Source: Methylobacterium crusticola (GTDB lineage Bacteria; Pseudomonadota; Alphaproteobacteria; Rhizobiales; Beijerinckiaceae). From it: 64,000 nucleotides of DNA. Made by a program: the position numbers and the translations under genes. The stretch is taken from positions 36,821 through 100,820 of the forward strand of contig NZ_QOWC01000002.1 of NCBI RefSeq assembly GCF_003574465.1. Reading direction: 5' to 3'. Positions 10,496-18,810 of this stretch are shown here, one piece after another (the first letter of the stretch is position 1; every line of letters starts with the position of its first letter). The notes under the pieces were generated by a model. That model was given only the letters and a program-made list of their open reading frames with translations. It ran no database searches and had not been told where the DNA came from.

Positions 10496-10801
10496 CGCCT
10501 CTCTCACTCCCCGTGTCGGCAGGACCGGGCGCGGCGACCCCGCGGGGCCGCCCCGGCCCGGATCCGCTTGGGCCCCGGCCGTTCCCGGCCGGGCGCGGCC
10601 CCGCCTGCGCCGGGGAAGATGGGTCGGTGGGCCGGCGCGGCGAGGCCCCGCCCCGCGGAGCGGCCCGCCGCGCGGTCCCGACGCCCGGCCGAAAATATGC
10701 CTTTTCATGGATCTGCGGGCTGCTATCCTGGCCCGGACGCGCGGAGGCTCGTCGATGCCGCGAGGGATGGGGCGCGCAGGGCAGTTCGGCACGGAGCGGC
10801 C
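10496..10801. other. 306-base divergent intergenic region
   Basis: This gap separates the epoxide hydrolase-like gene from the forward catabolic operon. It is mostly GC-rich with Arg/Pro/Gly-coding frames that I regard as noise. The exception is an AT-richer stretch at about 10690-10730 that could hold a promoter. No gene is supported. Confidence 0.5.
10702..10729 (+). promoter_or_regulatory. weak sigma70-like promoter candidate for the catabolic operon
   Basis: TTTTCA at 10702-10707 and TATCCT at 10724-10729 are separated by 16 bases, in the only AT-rich patch upstream of the forward operon. The match to a -35/-10 pair is imperfect. The call rests on position and composition only. Confidence 0.25.
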
Positions 10802-11638
10802 GTGCGGGTGGCGGCCGTGACGGTGACGTCCGGGCGCAGCGCCGGCATCGCCTACCGGGAGGCGGGCCCGCCGGACGCCCCCGCGCTCGTGTTCCTGCAC
10901 GGGATCGGCGGGGCGGCGCGGCTCTGGGACCACCAGCTCGCCGCCTTCGCGGGCGAGTTCCGCGCCGTCGCCTGGGACATGCCGGGCTACGGCGGCTCGG
11001 CGCCCCTGGACGCCGTGACGATCGCGGGCCTGGCCGAGGCGCTCGCCGGCTTCCTCGACCGCCTCGCGCTGCGCGCCACCGTGCTGGTCGGCCACTCGAT
11101 CGGCGGCATGATCGTCCAGCAGATCCTCGCCCGGCGCCCGGAAGGCCTGCGGGCGGCCGTGCTGGCCCAGACGAGCGCCGCCTTCGGGCGGCCGGACGGG
11201 GCCTGGCAGCAGGCGTTCATCGCCGCCCGATTAGGCCCGCTCGACGCGGGGGCGAGCCTGCCGGAGCTCGCCGACGGGATCGTGGCCGAGCTCGTCGGGC
11301 CGGCGGCGGACCCCGAGGGCGTGGCCCTCGCCCGAGCCTGCATGGCGGCGGTGCCGGAGGGGACCTACCGGGCGACCGTGCGGGCGCTCCTGGGCTTCGA
11401 CCTGCGCGCGGCCCTGCCCGGCATCGCGGTGCCGACGCTCGTCCTGGCGGGCTCCCACGACACGAACGCCCCGGCCGCCGTGATGGAGCGGATGGCGCAG
11501 AGGATCCCGGGGGCGGCCTACGCCTGCCTGCCCGGGACGGGCCACCTCGCCAACGCCGAGCAGCCGGCGGCCTTCGATGCCGCGCTGCGCGGCTTCCTGT
11601 CCGATCTCGACCGCCCCGGGAGCGCCGCCGATGGCTGA
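10802..11638 (+). CDS. alpha/beta hydrolase, possible NicD-like amidase/esterase
   Basis: A 278-residue alpha/beta hydrolase when started at the GTG at 10802, which has GGAG a few bases upstream; a GTG at 10817 is the alternative. The catalytic triad is visible as Ser99 in GHSIGG, Asp220 in AGSHDTN and His248 in GTGHLANAEQP. HGIGG forms the oxyanion loop. Size and motifs fit the 3-oxoadipate enol-lactonase / N-formylmaleamate deformylase group. It is the first gene of a tightly packed forward operon; its stop overlaps the next start by eight bases. Given the NicX-like enzyme nearby, deformylation or hydrolysis of a ring-cleavage product is a plausible role, but this is inference. Confidence 0.85.
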   Translation: MRVAAVTVTSGRSAGIAYREAGPPDAPALVFLHGIGGAARLWDHQLAAFAGEFRAVAWDMPGYGGSAPLDAVTIAGLAEALAGFLDRLALRATVLVGHSIGGMIVQQILARRPEGLRAAVLAQTSAAFGRPDGAWQQAFIAARLGPLDAGASLPELADGIVAELVGPAADPEGVALARACMAAVPEGTYRATVRALLGFDLRAALPGIAVPTLVLAGSHDTNAPAAVMERMAQRIPGAAYACLPGTGHLANAEQPAAFDAALRGFLSDLDRPGSAADG

Positions 11639-12890
11639 CCTCGACCCGCCGCTGTTCGACCCGGCCGCGTTCCGCCTGACGCCCCGCCAAGCGGCGATCG
11701 TCGAGAAGGCCCGGCACCTGGGCCAGTCCGTCTTCTCGCCCCGCGCCGCGGCCTACGACCGCGAGGCGCGCTTCCCGACCGAGAACTACCGCGACCTGCA
11801 CGAGGCCGGCCTGCTCGGCATCTGCATCCCGGAGGCGCAAGGGGGCCTCGGGGCCGACTACCAGACCTACGCGATCGCGGCCGCCGAGATCGGCCGCTAC
11901 TGCGGGGCCACGGCCCTGTCGTGGAACATGCACGTCTGCTCGACCCTGTGGTCGGGCCCCCTCGTGGACGACCTCGACCTCGATCCGCAGGAGCGCCGCG
12001 CCCACGCGGCGCGCCGGACCGCGCACTACGCCCGCATCGTGCGCGACGGCGCGATCTACTCGCAGCCCTTCTCGGAGGGGGGCCCGGCCGCCGCGGGCGC
12101 CGCCGCCTTCGAGACCCGGGCCGTGCCGGCCGCCGGCGGCTGGATCGTGTCGGGCAGGAAGATCTTCGCCTCGCTCTCGGGCCACGCCGACTATTACGGC
12201 ATCCTCTGCACCGAGGCGGCGGAGGGCGAGCGGGCATCGCGCCGCAACACCCTCTACCTCGCGGTCCCGGCGCGGGCCGAGGGCGTCTCCGTGACGGGCG
12301 ACTGGGACCCGCTCGGGATGCGCGGCACCGTCTCGCGCACGCTCCTGTTCGACGGCGTGTTCGTGCCCCAGGACGCGGCCCTGATGCCGCGGGGCGTCTA
12401 CGTCCAGGCCGCCTCGCGCTGGCCGCACATGTTCCTGACCCTCTCGCCCACCTACGTGGGGCTGGCGCAGGCGGCCTACGACTTCACGATCCGCTACCTG
12501 CGCGGCGAGGTGCCCGGGACGCCGCCGGTCAGGCGCCGGCACTTCCCGACGAAGCAGATCGCCGTCGCCGAGATGCGGATCAAGCTCGAGCAGATGAAGG
12601 CGCTCTGGTTCCAGGCCGTGACCGAGGCGCGCCCGAACCCCTCGAAGGAGCAGGTGCTGCGGGCCTACGCGGCGCAGTACTCCACCATGGAGACCGCCCA
12701 CGACATCGCGCGGCTCGCGATCCGCACCTGCGGCGGCCAGGCGATGCTGCGCACCCTGCCCCTCGAGCGCATCTTCCGCGACAGCCGCTGCGGCGCGCTC
12801 ATGCTGCCCTGGACGGCGGAGCTCTGCCTCGACCGGATCGGACGCGAGGCCCTGTACGAGCCGGGGGAGACCGACGAGGCGGCGGGGTGA
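11631..12890 (+). CDS. acyl-CoA dehydrogenase-fold flavoprotein lacking the usual catalytic glutamate
   Basis: A 419-residue protein with the three-part acyl-CoA dehydrogenase fold: an N-terminal helical domain (LHEAGLLGICIPEAQGGLGA near 57-75), a middle beta-domain (GGWIVSGRKIFAS near 169-181; DPLGMRGTVS near 226-235) and a C-terminal helical domain. In canonical enzymes the segment after the RD-x-R helix reads I-Y-E-G-T and supplies the catalytic base. Here RDSRCGAL is followed by MLPWTAE, so the aligned residue is proline. The same fold without this glutamate occurs in two-component flavin monooxygenases such as HPAH C2 and DszC. It could be such an oxygenase, fed by the flavin reductase at 17808, or a divergent dehydrogenase. 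Confidence 0.85.
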   Translation: MADLDPPLFDPAAFRLTPRQAAIVEKARHLGQSVFSPRAAAYDREARFPTENYRDLHEAGLLGICIPEAQGGLGADYQTYAIAAAEIGRYCGATALSWNMHVCSTLWSGPLVDDLDLDPQERRAHAARRTAHYARIVRDGAIYSQPFSEGGPAAAGAAAFETRAVPAAGGWIVSGRKIFASLSGHADYYGILCTEAAEGERASRRNTLYLAVPARAEGVSVTGDWDPLGMRGTVSRTLLFDGVFVPQDAALMPRGVYVQAASRWPHMFLTLSPTYVGLAQAAYDFTIRYLRGEVPGTPPVRRRHFPTKQIAVAEMRIKLEQMKALWFQAVTEARPNPSKEQVLRAYAAQYSTMETAHDIARLAIRTCGGQAMLRTLPLERIFRDSRCGALMLPWTAELCLDRIGREALYEPGETDEAAG

Positions 12891-13026
12891 GCGGCGTGGG
12901 CTCGCACCCGCCGGGGGCTGCGGCCCCTGCCGCCCGCGCGGCCCTCGCCTCACGCGCGGGCGCAGCCGTCCGCGCGGTCTCCGCCGCCCGCGCGGCTCCG
13001 GCCGCGCCGGGACGCCGGAGGCGCCC

Positions 13027-14538
13027 GTGAACCTCTCCGACCTGATCGACCGCAACGCCGCCTTCGACCCCGGCAAGCCGGCCCTGCGCTTCGAGGGCCT
13101 CGCGCTGAGCTACGCGGAGTTCTCCGCCCGCATCGCCGCCGCGGCCGGGGCGCTCGCCCGCCTCGGCGTCGGGCGGGGCGACCGCGTCGCGGTCCTCGCC
13201 CTCAACGACCCCGAGCTCCTGGTGCTGCTCTACGCCTGCGCGCGCCGCGGCGCGATGCTGCTGCCCCTGAACTGGCGCCTGGCGGTGGCCGAGCAGGCCT
13301 ACATCCTGGCCGATGCCGGCGCGCGGGCGCTGCTGGTCCAGGAGGCCTTCGGGGCCGTCCTCCCGGAGGTCCGGGCGCGCCTGCCGGGGACGGCCGTCCT
13401 CGGCCTCGACCACGCGCCGGAGGCGGGCGCCGCCTGGGCCGACCTCCGCGACGGGGCGGGCGCGGGCGGGGACGGCCTCCTCCGCGACCCGGTCCTCCTC
13501 GTCTACACCTCCGGCACCACCGGGCGGCCGAAGGGCGCCGTCCTGACCCAGGAGGCGCTGGTCTGGAACGGCCTGATGAGCCAGCACATGCACGGGCTCA
13601 CCGCCGCCGACCACGTGCTCGCGGTGCTGCCGTTCTTCCACGTCGGCGGGCTCAACATCCAGGCGACGCCGGCGCTCCACCTCGGCGCCACGGTCACGGT
13701 CCACCCGCGCTTCGCGCCCGCCGCGACCCTCGCGGCCCTCGCGCAGGACCGCCCGAGCCTGACGCTCCTCGTGCCGGCGACCCTGCAGGCCCTGATCGCC
13801 GAGCCCGGCTTCGGGGCGGCCGACCTGTCGAGCCTGCGGGCCCTGTCGACGGGCTCGACCTACGTGCCGCAGGACCTCGTCGACGCCCTCGAGGCCCGCG
13901 GCGTGCCGGTGCTCCAGGTCTACGGCGCGACGGAGACCGGACCGGTCTCGGTCTACACCCGCCTCGGCGGCGACCGGTCCCGGCCGGGCTCCACCGGCCT
14001 GCCGGGCCTCGCCTGCGCGTGCCGCGTCGTCGACGAGGCCGGACGGGAGGCGGCGCCCGGCGCCTCGGGCGAGATCTGGCTGCGCGGGCCCCACCTGTTC
14101 TCGGGCTACTGGCGCAACGCGGCCGCCACCGCCGAGGCCCTGCGGGACGGCTGGTTCCTGACCGGCGACGTCGGGCGCCGCGACCCGGACGGCTACCTCA
14201 CGGTCCACGACCGCAAGAAGAACCTCATCATCTCGGGGGGCGAGAACATCTCGGCGGCCGAGGTCGAGCGGGTGCTGCTCGGCCACCCGGCCGTCGCCGA
14301 GGCGGCGGTGATCGGGCGGCCCGACCCGCGCTGGGGGGAGGTGCCGGTGGCCCGCGTGGTGCTTCACCCGGGCGCGGCCTGCGCCCCCGACGAGCTCGTG
14401 GCCCACGTCCTCGGGCAGCTCGCCCGGTTCAAGGCCCCGCGCGAGGTCCGGTTCGTGGCGTCCCTGCCGCGCAACGCGCTCGGCAAGGTGCAGCACCACC
14501 TCGTGCGGGCGGCCGACGAGGCGGGGAGGGAGGCGTGA
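13027..14538 (+). CDS. class I adenylate-forming acyl-CoA ligase
   Basis: A 503-residue AMP-binding enzyme. The phosphate loop VYTSGTTGRPKGA is near residue 159. The adenylate motif YGATETG follows, then the hinge region YLTVHDRKKNLIISGGENIS and the C-terminal catalytic lysine in RNALGKVQ. Such ligases activate a carboxylic acid with ATP and coenzyme A. Start is GTG at 13027, directly preceding MNLSDLIDRNAAFDP. A 136-base low-complexity spacer separates it from the dehydrogenase-like gene. Its stop shares one base with the next start. In this operon it probably activates the acid product of the upstream steps. Confidence 0.9.
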   Translation: MNLSDLIDRNAAFDPGKPALRFEGLALSYAEFSARIAAAAGALARLGVGRGDRVAVLALNDPELLVLLYACARRGAMLLPLNWRLAVAEQAYILADAGARALLVQEAFGAVLPEVRARLPGTAVLGLDHAPEAGAAWADLRDGAGAGGDGLLRDPVLLVYTSGTTGRPKGAVLTQEALVWNGLMSQHMHGLTAADHVLAVLPFFHVGGLNIQATPALHLGATVTVHPRFAPAATLAALAQDRPSLTLLVPATLQALIAEPGFGAADLSSLRALSTGSTYVPQDLVDALEARGVPVLQVYGATETGPVSVYTRLGGDRSRPGSTGLPGLACACRVVDEAGREAAPGASGEIWLRGPHLFSGYWRNAAATAEALRDGWFLTGDVGRRDPDGYLTVHDRKKNLIISGGENISAAEVERVLLGHPAVAEAAVIGRPDPRWGEVPVARVVLHPGAACAPDELVAHVLGQLARFKAPREVRFVASLPRNALGKVQHHLVRAADEAGREA

Positions 14539-15641
14539 TGCGGGTGGCGGTTCTGGGCGGCGGCAACGGGTCCTTCGCGGCGGCCGGCGACCTCTCCCTG
14601 GCGGGGCACGCGGTGCGCCTGTGGCGGCGCGACGCCGCGGCGGTCGCGGCCCACGCGGCGGCGGGCGGCCGCATCGCCGTGCGGGACGCCTCCGGCACGC
14701 GCGAGGCCCGGCTCGACCGCGTCACGGCCGAGATCGGGGAGGCGATCGAGGGCGCCGCGCTGATCCTGTGCCCGGCCCCGGCCTTCGCGCAGCCGAGCAT
14801 CGCGGCGGCGCTGGCGCCGCACCTCGCCGACGGCCAGGTCGTGTTCCTGCCCCCCGGCACCCTCGGCACGCTGATCTTCGCCCGCGCCGCCCGGGAGGCC
14901 GGCAACCCGGCCCGGGTCGCCTACGCGGAGACCGGCACCCTGCCGTGGCTGGCGCGCAAGCGGGGGCCGTTCGCGGTGGCGGTCTCCGGGCGGGGCCGGC
15001 GCCTGCCCGTCGGCGTCTTCCCGCTGCGCGCGGCCGACCACGCCCTCTCGGTCATCGGGCGCGCCTTCCCGGGCGTCGTCGAGCCCTGCGGCGACGCGCT
15101 CTCGGGCGCCCTGATGAACGCCGGCGGCATCATCCACCCGCCCCTGATCGTGATGAATGCCGGCGCGATCGAGCACTTCCCGCGCTGGGACATCCACCGC
15201 GAGGGCACGCAGCCGGCGATCCGGCGCGTCACCGACGCCCTCGACGCCGAGCGCGTCGCGGTCCGCGAGGCCCTCGGCTACGGGCCGCCGCACTTCCCCC
15301 TCGCCCACCACTACGCGGCCGAGGGGGAGGAGTGGATGTACGGCCGGGGCGCCCACGAGCGCCTGACCGAGTCCGGCGACTGGCGCGAGCCCCTCGTCCT
15401 GACCGAGCACCGCTACATGCGCGAGGACCTGCGCCTCGGCCTGTCGCTCCTCGTCTCGGCGGCGGAGCTGGCCGGGGTCGCGGTTCCCCTCGCCCGCGCC
15501 TTCCTAGCGATCGGCGGCGCCATCTGCGGGGAGGCCGCGCCGGAATCCGGCCGGACGCTGGCGGATCTCGGCCTCGGCGGGCTCGACCGGGCCGGCCTCG
15601 GGGCGCTCCTGCGCGACGGCTTCCCGGAGGCACGCCGGTGA
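14538..15641 (+). CDS. NAD/NADP octopine/nopaline dehydrogenase family protein
   Basis: A 367-residue protein. VAVLGGGNGSFAAAGDLSL at residues 3-21 is the Rossmann GxGxxG motif typical of the family. The central part AGGIIHPPLIVMNAGAIEH matches the octopine-dehydrogenase C-terminal domain, where a histidine acts in catalysis. Characterised members reduce imines formed from a 2-oxo acid and an amino acid, or oxidise 2-hydroxy acids. The bacterial single-chain relatives in catabolic operons are mostly uncharacterised. ATG overlaps the preceding stop by one base and its own stop overlaps the next GTG by four, so it is firmly part of the operon. Confidence 0.85.
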   Translation: MRVAVLGGGNGSFAAAGDLSLAGHAVRLWRRDAAAVAAHAAAGGRIAVRDASGTREARLDRVTAEIGEAIEGAALILCPAPAFAQPSIAAALAPHLADGQVVFLPPGTLGTLIFARAAREAGNPARVAYAETGTLPWLARKRGPFAVAVSGRGRRLPVGVFPLRAADHALSVIGRAFPGVVEPCGDALSGALMNAGGIIHPPLIVMNAGAIEHFPRWDIHREGTQPAIRRVTDALDAERVAVREALGYGPPHFPLAHHYAAEGEEWMYGRGAHERLTESGDWREPLVLTEHRYMREDLRLGLSLLVSAAELAGVAVPLARAFLAIGGAICGEAAPESGRTLADLGLGGLDRAGLGALLRDGFPEARR

Positions 15642-16630
15642 CCCGCCCGCGCATCGCCTGCCTGGGCGCCGGCCGCATGGGCCGGGGCATCGCGGTCGCG
15701 TACGCATATGCGGGCCACCGCGTCACCCTGGTCGACCTCAAGGCCCGCCCCGGCGCCGGCTTTGCCGACCTCGCGGCGTCGGCGCGGGCCGAGATCAACG
15801 CGGCCCTCGACAGCCTCGCGGCCTTCGGGCTGATGCCGCGCGAGGCCGCCGCCGCGATCGCCGCGCGGGTGGACGTGGCGCCGTTCGAGGCCGCCCCCGA
15901 GGCGCTCCCGGGCGCCGCGATCGTGTTCGAGGGCGTGCCCGAGATCGTCGCGGTCAAGCGCGCGCTCCTGGCGGGCGCCTCGGCCCTGATGGCGCCGGAG
16001 GCGATCCTCGCCTCCACCACCTCGACCATCCTGGTGGACGCGCTCGCGGACGCGGTCGTCCGGCCCGAGCGCTTCCTCAACGCCCACTGGCTCAACCCGG
16101 CCTACCTCGTGCCGCTGGTGGAGCTCTCGCCCGGGGCCCGCACGGACCCGGCCGTCACCGCCGCCCTCACGGCCTCCCTCGAGGGCATCGGCAAGGTCCC
16201 GGTCGCCTGCGCGGCGCGGCCCGGCTACATCGTGCCGCGCATCCAGGCCCTCGCCATGAACGAGGCGGCCCGGATGGTCGAGGAGGGCGTCGCCTCGGCC
16301 GAGGACATCGACAAGGCGGTCCGCTACGGGTTCGGCTTCCGCTTCGCGGTGCTCGGGCTCACGGAGTTCATCGACTGGGGCGGCGGCGACATCCTGCACT
16401 ACGCCAGCCGCTACCTCGCCGAGAGCCTGGGCGATCCGCGCTACGCGGCGCCCCCGATCATCGCCCGCAACATGGAGGCGGGCCGGATCGGGCTGCGCAC
16501 CGGCAAGGGGTTCCTCGACTACGAGGGCCGCGACGTCGTCGCCTACCAGCGCGAGCGCCTCGCCGCCTTCGCGGGCCTGCTCGCGCATTTCGGCCTCGCG
16601 CGGCCGCCGGTGCTCGGGGAGGAACCCTAG
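15638..16630 (+). CDS. 3-hydroxyacyl-CoA dehydrogenase / 3-hydroxybutyryl-CoA dehydrogenase-like
   Basis: A 330-residue NAD-dependent dehydrogenase. The Rossmann motif is CLGAGRMGRGIAVAYA. Catalytic His lies in NAHWLNPAYL, the position of the conserved H-x-x-N-P motif, and FEGVPEI supplies the partner acidic region. The C-terminal helical domain begins at RPGYIVPRIQALAMNEAARM. Closest subfamilies are 3-hydroxybutyryl-CoA and carnitine dehydrogenases. Start is GTG at 15638, overlapping the previous stop (GTGA). It is the last gene of the forward operon and is convergent with the NicX-like gene 35 bases away. It likely oxidises a hydroxyacyl intermediate. Confidence 0.87.
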   Translation: MTRPRIACLGAGRMGRGIAVAYAYAGHRVTLVDLKARPGAGFADLAASARAEINAALDSLAAFGLMPREAAAAIAARVDVAPFEAAPEALPGAAIVFEGVPEIVAVKRALLAGASALMAPEAILASTTSTILVDALADAVVRPERFLNAHWLNPAYLVPLVELSPGARTDPAVTAALTASLEGIGKVPVACAARPGYIVPRIQALAMNEAARMVEEGVASAEDIDKAVRYGFGFRFAVLGLTEFIDWGGGDILHYASRYLAESLGDPRYAAPPIIARNMEAGRIGLRTGKGFLDYEGRDVVAYQRERLAAFAGLLAHFGLARPPVLGEEP

Positions 16631-16665
16631 GCATCCGCGACGCCATGCCCCCTCCCCGCCGCCGG

Positions 16666-17712
16666 TCAGCCGAACACGTCGAGCAGCGCCCCGTCCCGCA
16701 CCACCGCCTCGCCGTCGAGCGCGATGGTGGTGCCCATGACCGGCAGGTCGAAGTGGCCGGCGGTGTGGCGGCCCGCGAACTCGTTGGCGCCCGTCGAGAA
16801 CAGGAAGTTCCCGGCGGCCGCCCGCAGCTCGGTGCCGTTCGTGTCGCGCCGGTCGTACAGGGTCAGGGCCTCGTAGCGGGCCCGCCGGTTCATCCCGAAG
16901 CCGACATGCGAGACCGCGTAGGCCTCGCGGTCGCCCCAGGCCGCGAGGTAGCGGCGCATCAGCGCCGCGTCGGTGCCCTCGCCCTCGACCGCCGTGACGT
17001 AGTCGTCGCGCAGCGTCAGGCGGACCGGCCGCTCGAGGTAGCGCTTGAAGGTCAGGTTCGCGTCGCCGGGCGCGAGCACGAGCGTGCCGTTGACGCAGCC
17101 CGCCTTCGGAAAACTCACCACGAGGCCGCCCGGCCAGTGCGCGAGGGTGCCGGGCCTGTCGGTCCAGCCCCAGACGCCGACCGTCGCGGCGCCCGCGAGG
17201 TCGACCGCGAGGTCGGTGCCGGCCGCCGAGGTCACGGCCATCCGCGCCGTCCCCCGCAGGCGCCGGGCCGCCGCGCGCACGGCGTGCGCCAGGGCGTCGT
17301 CGGGCCCGAGGCGCTCGAGGGCGTCCGGGTGCTCGTTCGAGACCACGAGGATGCGGGCGCCGCTCCCCAGGATCGCGGGCGTCTCGGGGGCGTGCATCAG
17401 CCCTTCCAGCGTGCAGTCGACCACGAACCCGGCCGCCTTCAGGGCGCCGACCACCGGGGCGAGGCCCCGGATCGCCTCGCTCGCCCCCGTCGAGCGCACC
17501 GGCACCGGGTGGCGCTGCGCCGGCGTCGGCAGGACCAGGTGGAACGGCCGGGCGCCGAGGCGCAGGAGCGCCAGTTCGGCCAGGTGGACGTTGAGCGCCC
17601 GCGACTGCGTCTCAGACAGGATCGCGGCCGGATCGCCCGGCCGGACCGCGCAGCGGGAAAACACCGCGCAGAAGGCGTCGATCCACTTCGCCTCGATGCG
17701 ATCCGCAAGCAT
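16666..17712 (-). CDS. NicX-like 2,5-dihydroxypyridine 5,6-dioxygenase / M29-peptidase-like metalloenzyme
   Basis: A 348-residue protein, the same size as Pseudomonas putida NicX (about 350). NicX is an Fe(II) extradiol dioxygenase related to M29 aminopeptidases, with catalytic His265, His318 and Asp320. Here AVSHVGFG gives His269, and AGHFDL gives His320 and Asp322, with matching spacing. The protein therefore keeps the NicX-type metal site. Databases often label relatives 'peptidase M29'. The nicotinate partners NicE and NicF were not seen, so the real substrate may be another dihydroxylated ring. It is divergent from the flavin reductase-MarR gene across a 95-base control region. Confidence 0.8.
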   Translation of the reverse strand: MLADRIEAKWIDAFCAVFSRCAVRPGDPAAILSETQSRALNVHLAELALLRLGARPFHLVLPTPAQRHPVPVRSTGASEAIRGLAPVVGALKAAGFVVDCTLEGLMHAPETPAILGSGARILVVSNEHPDALERLGPDDALAHAVRAAARRLRGTARMAVTSAAGTDLAVDLAGAATVGVWGWTDRPGTLAHWPGGLVVSFPKAGCVNGTLVLAPGDANLTFKRYLERPVRLTLRDDYVTAVEGEGTDAALMRRYLAAWGDREAYAVSHVGFGMNRRARYEALTLYDRRDTNGTELRAAAGNFLFSTGANEFAGRHTAGHFDLPVMGTTIALDGEAVVRDGALLDVFG

Positions 17713-17761
17713 GATGCGCTCCTGTCGCCGGGACGGGGCGGACGTTACGGGGCGGGCCGGA

Positions 17762-17794
17762 ATGTGAAAAGGAATATTTTTAAGCTTGCAACAA
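17762..17794. promoter_or_regulatory. AT-rich divergent promoter/operator candidate
   Basis: This patch includes GGAATATTTTTAAGCTTGCA and is sharply AT-richer than the surrounding DNA. It lies in the 95-base gap between the divergent NicX-like and flavin reductase-MarR genes. The core AAGCTT is palindromic, with imperfect flanks. A divergent promoter and an operator for a MarR-type regulator are plausible; no exact consensus is claimed. Confidence 0.4.
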
Positions 17795-17807
17795 CCCGGG
17801 GGAACCG

Positions 17808-18773
17808 ATGAGCGCGGCGGCGGACCGGCGCGATCCCGTCGACGCCGCGAGCCTCAGGCGGGCGCTCGGCGGCTTCCCGACCGGGGTGACCGTGGTGACG
17901 GCGCGGGAGGGCGAGCGGGTGGTCGCCATGACGGCGAACTCCTTCGCGTCGGTGTCCCTCGACCCGCCCCTGGTCTCGTGGTGCGCGGCGCTCGCCTCGG
18001 CGAGCCACGGGGCCTTCGCGGCGGCGGACGCCTACGCGGTGCACGTCCTCGGGGCCGAGCACAACGACCTCGCGCTGCGCTTCGCCGGCAAGTCCGGCGA
18101 CAAGTTCGCCGGCATCGCGCACCATCCGGGCCGCACCGGCGCGCCGATCCTCGCCGGGATCGCCCCGGTCTTCGAGTGCCGGGTCTGGGCGCGCTACCCG
18201 GGCGGCGACCACACCATCCTGGTCGGCGAGGTGGTGGAGCTCGTCGAGCGGGTGCAGGACCCGCTGCTGTTCCATTCCGGGGTGCTGCGCCGGATGGACC
18301 GGGCGAAGCGCCGCCCCGACCTGCCCCACGACGGCTTTGCCCGCAGTTACCTCCCCTACCTGCTGGCGCGGGCGAGCCACGTCGTCTCGGGGGAGTTCCA
18401 CGGCGAGCTGAAGCGCTTCGGCCTCGGCGTGCCCGAGTGGCGGGTGCTGGCGTGCCTGTCGGAGGCCGAGGGTCTCGGCGTGGTCGAGCTCGCCGGGATG
18501 GCGATCATGAAGCAGCCCCGGATCACCAAGATCCTCGACCGGCTCGCCCGCGACGGCCTGATCGACCGCCGCCCCGACCGCCTCGACCGCCGCCGCGCCC
18601 TCGTCCACCTCACCGAGGCGGGCCGCGCCAAGGTGGCCCCCGCCCTCGCGGCCGCCCGCGCCCACGAGGCGGCGCTGCTCGCCCCGCTCACCGGCGAGGA
18701 GCGGGGGGTGATCAAGCACGCGCTCGACCTCCTGATCGGCCGGGCGGGCGCGCCCGAGGCGGCGGACCCGTGA
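17808..18773 (+). CDS. flavin reductase fused to a MarR-type winged-helix domain
   Basis: A 321-residue two-domain protein. Residues about 12-160 are a flavin reductase-like (HpaC-type) domain: FPTGVTVVTA, TANSFASVSLDPPLVSW, then GDKFAGIAHH. Residues about 180-311 form a MarR domain with recognition helix KQPRITKILDRLARDGLI and wing RPDRLDRRRALVHLTEAG. The same architecture occurs in the C1 reductase of Acinetobacter 4-hydroxyphenylacetate hydroxylase, where the MarR-like part binds the aromatic substrate and relieves autoinhibition. It should supply reduced flavin to a monooxygenase, probably under substrate control, and could also bind DNA. A good RBS (GGGGGA) precedes the ATG. Confidence 0.9.
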   Translation: MSAAADRRDPVDAASLRRALGGFPTGVTVVTAREGERVVAMTANSFASVSLDPPLVSWCAALASASHGAFAAADAYAVHVLGAEHNDLALRFAGKSGDKFAGIAHHPGRTGAPILAGIAPVFECRVWARYPGGDHTILVGEVVELVERVQDPLLFHSGVLRRMDRAKRRPDLPHDGFARSYLPYLLARASHVVSGEFHGELKRFGLGVPEWRVLACLSEAEGLGVVELAGMAIMKQPRITKILDRLARDGLIDRRPDRLDRRRALVHLTEAGRAKVAPALAAARAHEAALLAPLTGEERGVIKHALDLLIGRAGAPEAADP

Positions 18774-18791
18774 TCCGGCCCGGGCCCGGCG

Positions 18792-18810
18792 GGGGGCGGG
18801 TCCCGCCCCC
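18792..18810. terminator. bidirectional terminator-like hairpin
   Basis: GGGGGCGG and CCGCCCCC form a perfect 8-base stem with a 3-base loop in the 37-base gap between two convergent genes. No T-tract follows. The call rests on the hairpin and its location. Confidence 0.4.
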
